Assembly (NCBI GenBank): GCA_037178855.1 | Contig: JASJZC010000004.1 | Coordinates: forward strand, 4,588,001 to 4,652,000 | Length of the DNA stretch: 64,000 bases | Origin: Oscheius sp. JU75 | Taxonomy: Eukaryota; Nematoda; Chromadorea; Rhabditida; Rhabditidae | Direction of reading: 5' to 3' | Part shown: positions 57,845-64,000 of the stretch, one piece after another | Numbering within the stretch: the stretch's first letter is position 1 | Layout: every line of letters begins with the position of its first letter | Position numbers and translations under genes: made by a program | The notes under the pieces: generated by a model | Databases searched by the model: none | Told to the model about the DNA's origin: nothing | What the model saw: the letters and a program-made list of their open reading frames with translations, nothing else

Positions 57845-60800
57845 GGCGTATTGTTGACGGGTATCTCCCCTCTTTACGTAAGTGAACTCCCTCCTAACCA
57901 CCAATTACGGGAAGGCTGTGTGTCGGGATAAAAGAAGAAAGTCAAGTAGTAAAAGAGAGCTTGGGAGAAGAGTGTCTAGACTCTGTGGGAGAGAGAGCGT
58001 GTGTCTCTCTGCCAATTGCAGCCTGCCAAAGAATGTCCACACTCCAAATGGGAACGACTCTCTCGTGGCTTCAACTTTACAGCTGGCTTCGAGCTTTTGT
58101 TGTCCAAAGCAGCTGAGATTTCTAGTCTTGCAGACCTTACAGCTGCGTTCAGACGCTAAAGCTTTAAAATCTTGGTTTTAAAAGAAGTCTTGGTGGTTGC
58201 TAGGAGGAACACCCGGCTGTCTGAAGAGGAAAATCTTTAAAAAAATGGAGCCCAGGCGTTCCCAAAGAGTATAAAATGTCCATTTTTGGTGGATTAGGCT
58301 AAAATTGGAGCCGCCTGTTGACCAATCGTAGAGTATCCCTTCCGGGACGTCTAAAAGGGCATGGCTTTTAAGAGAGTCGTGAGAAAAGTGTGCCCAAAAA
58401 CACAATGAAACCTGAGCCTGCAGCTGCTATGAGAGTCTAGAATTTCTCGAAAGAGATGTTTGACAGATTCAAAGCGTGAGGGAGGGCCATTGTCAGGCCA
58501 AAGGAGGGAAGCGCAATCAGGCGACGACGGAAACGGCAAAGGGGCACTGCGAAGCAAGACAAAGACCTTGCGATGAGTTGGCTAGATTAAGAGAGTAAGC
58601 CGTGGCTAGAGTTAATGGAAATTCGAGGGGAGAAACTATTGAGAAACTGGAGCACTGAACTAGCGTGAGGAAGGGCCATTCTTGAAGAACCCCTGTAAGA
58701 CCAAGCTCACAGCGGTCTGCAAAAATTGGAAAAGTAGAGTCACAGGCGGCGCAAGGCTGAACACAGAGCGCATGTTTCCTAGTAGTTTTACAAATTGTCC
58801 TTGTTGAAAAAGAGGACCCAAAACGACAATCGACTACCGCAGCAAGCTCCAGAAGTTCGCAACCTTACCAAAGGTTCAAAGAGGCTTAGGATATTTTAAA
58901 ACACGAGACAACGATGCACCCAATCTTGGTTGTGAGAATCAAAATCTCTTAGATATTTTCGGCAAGAAAAAGATGCACTATCGTTCAAGGATAATGTGAT
59001 GAATGTACAAGTAATAAGCCAGGTAGATTCTCCAGAAACGGCTGAAAACTACTCTGCTAGACACCATCAGGAGAGAAAAACAAATAGGAAAAGAAGCATA
59101 AGAGTGTTGGCAATAGTGTCCCAAATGGGCAGAGGTAAAAATAGTCCTTTTGACGAATGCGTCCTGCCCGGAAGGAAGTTTCGAGTGTGGCCGGATGTTT
59201 CGACTGGTCGAGGGAGTACGCGAGCACTCTGATCCCCCAAAGTGTACTTATCGGAGGGACTACTTGTTAGCTGTCATATCTCCACAATTGGCTTTTTTGT
59301 CTCTCGTCACGCCATCCAACTTTTTCATGACCAGACTTCGAGTCGGAGAGAGAGGGGGTTTTCTGTCAACAACGGAAGAGTCGGAATAGAGTGTAAGCTG
59401 AGAGTCTTCATCAAGTTTGAGAAGTGAAAAAAGGAAATTGAAGGGGAGTTGCTCAGTTATGACGTAGTTGATGGCAAGGATTCGCAGACCAGCAGAAACT
59501 GAAGAAAAAAATCTGAGAGTAACTCTAGAAAAGAAAAGCCGATAAAGGAAAGACAATGTTCTTCGTCCCCTCTGGAGCGATCCAGGTCTCTTTCACAATT
59601 TGAACTGTTTGACCCTCGAATTGACTTGACTTGTCAACTCCTAACCTGGACAACTCGGAAATGCCTACGAAGTTGTCAAGTGTTATCCGGGATAAATATT
59701 GACAGGCGGACGCTTTTTGCCAATTGTAAAAGTAGGATCATCTCAGAATACAGTGGATCCATTTAACCGGTTCCCTCCCAATTAGATTTATTGAGTAATA
59801 ATGAAAAATGGCATGCACTATGGAGAAAAGAGAATGGGTCGTCACTAGAAACCTCAGGGCAAGTCTAGGAGGAAGATAGATAACAGCAAGACTCAGATTT
59901 TAAAACAGTTCAAAATGTCATAACAAAATGGTGAAATGATCGAAAGGTCGTCGAATGATTCTGTGATAAGTTTTGCGAGCTCAACAGTCTCAAAAGTTGA
60001 AAAACAACACAAATTTCTCTAGCAGGAGGTCTACTCGGGTTTCAAAATTTCGTTATAATTCATACATTTTAAACTGAAGATTTGATGAAAAATGGGGATA
60101 GCCATATTCTAATTGGAGCTACCGATTCTATCCGCAATGCAGAGCTGTAAACCAGCGCTAATTGAAGGTCACTGAAACCGTCCCTCTTATTCAAACGAGC
60201 CAGCCGACAAACGGTGATTCATCAATCCTCGATTCTCCTTGGTCATTCTCCTTCTGATCTTTCACAATCCCACGTGACCGAGAATTTGTGAGAGAAATAT
60301 CTATCAGATGACGTTGGGAAAAAGAGATGACTACTCGGGCATTCCCGAACCGGAAAAGGAACTGACGACAAGACTTTTGAACAGAGAGAGAGAGAGAGAG
60401 AGAGAGAGGGTTTCTATGTGTATATAGATCCTCTATGTGACAGCTTACACCTGAGTATCGCAGATTCTCCTCGAATACTTGATCCCTGTCTTGGTACAGT
60501 TGGGAAGATATGTGTTCTGCTAGCAGTAACCGAAAAACTTTCTTTGTAATCAATAAGAACAGAACGAGGATCTTTCTCTATTGTGAGTGTAGATGAGTAA
60601 CCGTCACAAGAGAGCTGTTGAAAACCCCAGAATTTCAGAAGTAAGATCTTTTTACTGGTCAGAGCGACAGTCGAAACTACTCGGTAGCATCGTCTAGTTC
60701 TCAGCAAAATCTCTAGAAATTCACGTACTGTGTTTTGCGGAAATCGCCCAAGTTTTTTTTTTTGGGTACTGTTAAGCCTGGGTACTGTTCCTAAGTGGTC

Positions 60801-61702
60801 ACCCTGTACCAGTCCCTACTTCCATTTTTCTTGACTGAACCCAACGAGGTTATTCATTCTATGTCCACTCCTTGCTTCTGGAACTTTAGGTTCTTTTATA
60901 ATTGCACGCACCAGGCAAATCAAGACCATTGTTTCAAACCCGACCACCTGGGGAGCGTAATTTTCCCGTCCATATCCCCAGGTGTCCTCGAAGTCGCGTT
61001 CCTTCCGTGCCCTTTGACTTCTATCCCTCTCCTGACTGCCCTCGGAGTCGAAACAAATGTCCCTTCACCTCCCCAGGGGCGACAGATCCACGGCCTCTGT
61101 TTTCTTCTCGGGCCCTAGGTCACCTCACGTCGAGGAAGAGGCCAATGTGTCCCCCACACCAATAAAATCCGAGATTCGCTCCAATTTGGACCCACAGAGA
61201 GGGACCCGTCGGCATTTGCGCCTCTCCCCTGGTCTGAGTAGAGAAATTGTCAATCACTGGGAATGGACTCGGTCCCTGTCCTGTTCCCCGAAAACAAGTA
61301 GAAGTTCTGAAGGGGATACGCAAAAAGAGATCAGGTCAGGCGGAAAGAGACAACTGATCCCGAGGAAATGAAGAGAAACGAGGAAATGGAAAGAGTATGA
61401 GAGCCAAAGGAATAAAAGTCAAGTCAAAGTCACTAGCTATCTGGTTTTTACTGTAGCTCGGAGTCAGTAAGAGTTTAGAAAAAAAGGGTAAAAATACAGT
61501 AACCTACCAGATGTAGAAAATCCTGTGGTCTTCCAGGACGCAGAGGTCGCAGTGCTGAACAATACTGGCGTCGCGGGCATGGTAGTCGAATACGGTAGAG
61601 CACATTTGGGTCGTCGGAGACCAGAAGTGAAGAAGAAGACCACCAGCAGACCTCTTCTCAGTGACAGGCAGCTGAGGCACGACGGCTCTCTATTCTCTCA
61701 AC
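57845..61702. other. Gene-poor region, about 3.9 kb
   Basis: No exon chain or recognisable protein family on either strand. Several frames of 60-105 codons exist (60795-61371 plus, 60191-60707 minus), but they overlap in different frames without splice logic. Contains an (AG)n microsatellite at 60383-60408 and a pyrimidine-rich stretch at about 60950-61130. Confidence 0.5.
60383..60408. repeat. (AG)n microsatellite
   Basis: 13 uninterrupted AG units. Confidence 0.95.
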
Positions 61703-61984
61703 ATGTACCCTCCGCCTCCCATGCTCGCTCTCAGCCCTCTCCCTCTCGGCCGTACTGCCTCGTCCAACTGCCTGGAGGCTCGAATCCGGCCATCAGTTGC
61801 TCCCACTCGCATATTAGGCCCGAGTTGCCGCGAGAAATTCATGAATTATGCGACCAACCATGCTCTGATTCGCCTTCTCTTATCAGCTCCAGTCAAATTA
61901 GAGCCAGGTCGCTTTTTGAGTGAACTCATTTTAACTTTGGATGTTTCTGACAGTTCTGACTCCTTCGGTGCCGATTTGAATTAA
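61703..61984 (+). CDS. Possible small protein of 93 residues
   Basis: ATG 61703 after a stretch of GC-balanced sequence; the frame stays open to TAA at 61982-61984 and reads MYPPPPMLALSPLPLG, CREKFMNYATNHALIRLL, KLEPGRFLSELILTLDVS and ends SFGADLN. Composition looks protein-like, and the segment is bordered by AT-rich sequence, but a second frame (61525-61923) is also open over most of it, and there is no homology or motif. It may instead be the last exon of a spliced gene. Low certainty. Confidence 0.3.
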   Translation: MYPPPPMLALSPLPLGRTASSNCLEARIRPSVAPTRILGPSCREKFMNYATNHALIRLLLSAPVKLEPGRFLSELILTLDVSDSSDSFGADLN

Positions 61985-62612
61985 AAAAAGTGTAGTTTGT
62001 TTGTTCTCGATCTTCAATTGGCACTAAAATAGCTACTTTATCTCACTACTTTCGCCACAGGATCTTTGTAGTTTTCACCTACATTCAGATAATCCTATAA
62101 TTGTATTCTGTTGAATGGAACTAGTCCCCCTTTGTCGCAAAACATATTATGATAACTCTTCAGAGAGATAGGTAGTCTTCTTCCACGCTATTCTTGATTC
62201 TGCAGACTTCCTGATTCCGTTATGTCACTCTTCCATTTGATCCTTGTCCTATTGATTGTGTCTCCCTTCAGATTCAGTTAGTGTCCAGACGAGGAACCAG
62301 TTTGTCTCCATCCCAGTCCCAACTGGACCTCGATGTCATCTCTTTTGAGCTCGTTATCTCTGTCTAATCTGTCTCGCCCTTCGTCAATGCTCCGTGTTGC
62401 GCACCCTGGGCTCAAAATGATGAATTATTGTGCCGTGGGAGACTCCCTTCAAAAACTCGAGGATTAATAAAAGAGTTCCGAGGGAAGAGAGACTGAAATG
62501 AGCCTAATATCCAACCAAATTGGCTGCATCCGACGGCCACAGGGGAATCGTAGAGAGAAGAAAGGGAGACGGATGGGAAATGAGTCTGATGTTTATTTTA
62601 GAGTTTCTCTCT
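61985..62612. other. Intergenic region, about 0.6 kb
   Basis: AT-rich then mixed sequence downstream of the MSP-domain gene (which is on minus). Nothing recognised. Confidence 0.45.
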
Positions 62613-63412
62613 TTAGACGCCAGATCCATGCTCGAGCACGGCCATGATCTTTAGGTAGTACCTATTGGTTGGACTACGTTCCTTGGTCAGCTGGAAGATA
62701 TGACGAGCCATCTCGCATGCGCTCTGAAAACCTTTCTGTCAGCGGAGAATACATGCAGAAAGTAAAACGCGGTGAGTAGGATCTGAGCTTCTACTTCAAA
62801 GTGTTGCAATACTATAGGTTCTTGGCCATGACATTGTGCGGACGATCGCGATTAGAAAGAGTAGTGTAATGTGAGACTACAAAGTTAGATAGACAGATTA
62901 CAATCAAACGAGCTGAGTAGCCCACCCAAGACAAAAAGGACTACCAGGTCGTCGTTCGGTCGAATGTTCTCCGGGACGCGGACGCACATGACCATGATGG
63001 GGATTCTCTTCATCATGTAGTCCTCTGTGCCTCTCGACCATGCTTCCGAGGACTTCAGCCAAAGACGGATAGTCGTCTTCTCCCTGGGACGAAGGAATCC
63101 GTAGGCTTGATTGTGCTGTACAGTGAAGATGTTGACCTTGGTCCGAATGGAGTAGGCCACAGGAAAAACGTCGCGATTCGTGATGTCGAATTCGGCAAAG
63201 GATACTTCCTGGAAATCGTCACTGGATCGGAAGAGTAGACTACTCGGCTCGACCAGCAGCTCATCCGACGGCTCGTCTCCGGCCACGTCGGCAGCTTTCA
63301 CATGGTCCAGAGAGCGCAGAATACGGGGAGCAGTCTGTTGACGGTCCGACAACGATACTTCAGCAGAATTTTTCGCTCCGCGAGAGAACCACGTCGACCA
63401 TGGGAACACCAT
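62613..63412 (-). CDS. MSP-domain protein with C-terminal helical extension
   Basis: Start ATG 63412 (MVFPWSTWFSRGAKNSAE); an upstream exon cannot be excluded. After about 45 residues, an MSP (major sperm protein/VAP-like, immunoglobulin fold) domain: LLVEPSSLLFRSSDDFQ, FDITNRDVFPVAYSIRTK, AYGFLRPREKTTIRLWL, then YMMKRIPIMVMCVRVPE. These match the MSP pattern of a first strand, the N-x-x-x-x-x-x-A-Y/FKVKT segment, P-x-x-G and L-x-P-x-x-x-V. After RPNDDL an intron of about 210 bases leads to a second exon, SACEMARHIFQLTKERSP and YYLKIMAVLEHGSGV, stop at 62615-62613. About 195 residues, longer than cytoskeletal MSP (about 127). More like the MSP-domain accessory proteins than motility MSP. Confidence 0.75.
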
Positions 63413-63656
63413 CGAATAACTGTTTCTTTATTGTGGAGCAACTTTATTAAAAAGCAAAACACCGGAGTTTTACCCATAACTTCGAAGTTTCGATAGGTAT
63501 CTGTTAATTTCTAGGTGAAAGTGAATATTCTTTTGTACAGGAGCGGTTTCTATCATTAGGGGAAAAGCGATTCTGGAGATCGGGCGCTAATGGGGGAGGA
63601 TAGAGATCGCCACACACTGGGTAAGCGACAGAAATGAGCAAAGAGTGGTACCAGAG
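63413..63656. other. Short intergenic gap
   Basis: About 240 bases between the MSP-domain gene and the probable gene end at the right edge. Nothing recognised. Confidence 0.4.
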
Positions 63657-63840
63657 CTAGAAAAAGGAAATGGACATGGGCACAAGACTAGAAGCACTCG
63701 TCGTCGGTAGGAACTCCTGACTTTTCCACAGCCGATCGTCGTCCAGGTACACCAGATCTGGAAGAATGATTTGATTAGAAATAGAAACAGGTATAGAGAG
63801 ACACGACATGAATGTTGGCCAACTGATAAGTGGAAGCCTG
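63657..63840 (-). CDS. Probable last exons of a gene at the right edge
   Basis: On minus, an acceptor TACATTCAG, a short exon, GTCGTGTC as donor, TTCTTCCAG as acceptor, and then a frame LVYLDDDRLWKSQEFLPT and TSASSLVPMSISFF with stop at 63657 form a plausible gene end. Another frame of the last exon (SGVPGRRSAVEKSGVPTD, ending DDECF) is equally open, so phase and product are undecided. The rest lies outside the window. Confidence 0.3.
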
Positions 63841-64000
63841 AATGTAAGACAACTAATACCAAAAGTATACAACCAGAGTCATTACGTTACGAAGTGAGAA
63901 GCGAGTTGATACCCGCATGCAATTGGGCTTGCTCTGGTATTGATTACGGGTTAAATTTTATCTTTTATCTTTTACGAAGCGAAAGTCGGCTCTACTTGTA

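Noticed and set aside
57662-57904. 80-codon minus-strand frame upstream of the FRMPD-like start
   Set aside because: It overlaps the TATA-like element and has no splice donor in phase with the first coding exon.
60795-61371. Overlapping plus-strand frames of 87-107 codons
   Set aside because: Pyrimidine-rich sequence keeps several frames open at once; none has a motif or splice partner.

Overview
The window is nuclear DNA from an animal, almost certainly a nematode that is not Caenorhabditis elegans itself. Genes are packed on both strands and most introns are only 26-50 bases, with GT...TTTCAG or TTTTAG ends. Many start codons lie a few bases after an isolated splice-acceptor-like sequence, as expected for spliced-leader trans-splicing. 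The gene content also fits: a major sperm protein (MSP) domain gene, a srsx-like serpentine receptor, and two very large Kunitz/lustrin-type secreted proteins. All models below were built by hand from reading frames, splice sites and family knowledge; no search was run.

Left part (1-18 kb): the 3' part of a BBS4-like TPR gene, with a small antisense gene inside one intron; a proline-rich WH2 actin-binding protein; an orphan one-pass membrane protein with a short internal repeat; the Abl-interactor ABI; the ribosome-assembly WD protein GRWD1; a Nanos-type zinc-finger protein; two small secreted cysteine-rich proteins; and a TBC1D5-type Rab GAP.

Centre (18-38 kb): four plus-strand genes 197-291 bases apart (ribosomal protein SA, sphingosine-1-phosphate phosphatase, M-Ras-like GTPase, APC/C subunit APC5), which look like an operon. 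Then come coronin, a 7TM receptor, an intergenic stretch holding a long imperfect inverted repeat, an orphan signal-peptide/TM protein, and a coiled-coil protein followed 200 bases later by NAT9.

Right part (38.6-64 kb): two tandem minus-strand paralogues of about 6.5 kb each that encode modular secreted proteins (cysteine-rich N-terminus, furin-like site, EB modules, five Kunitz folds, many lustrin-type repeats). Just upstream on the same strand is a PiT-type sodium/phosphate cotransporter, then a WW-PDZ-FERM scaffold related to FRMPD4. A gene-poor stretch of about 4-5 kb follows, then an MSP-domain protein and the end of a probable further gene at the right edge.

The points most worth checking are: the M-Ras-like gene, whose fourth intron starts AT instead of GT; shared loss of the Kunitz C14-C38 disulfide in the same two domains of both giant paralogues; a Nanos zinc finger with a shortened Cys pair; introns of 26 and 29 bases; a 29-base coding tandem duplication read in two frames; the nested antisense gene with its own AATAAA; and the inverted repeat at 34.4-34.8 kb.
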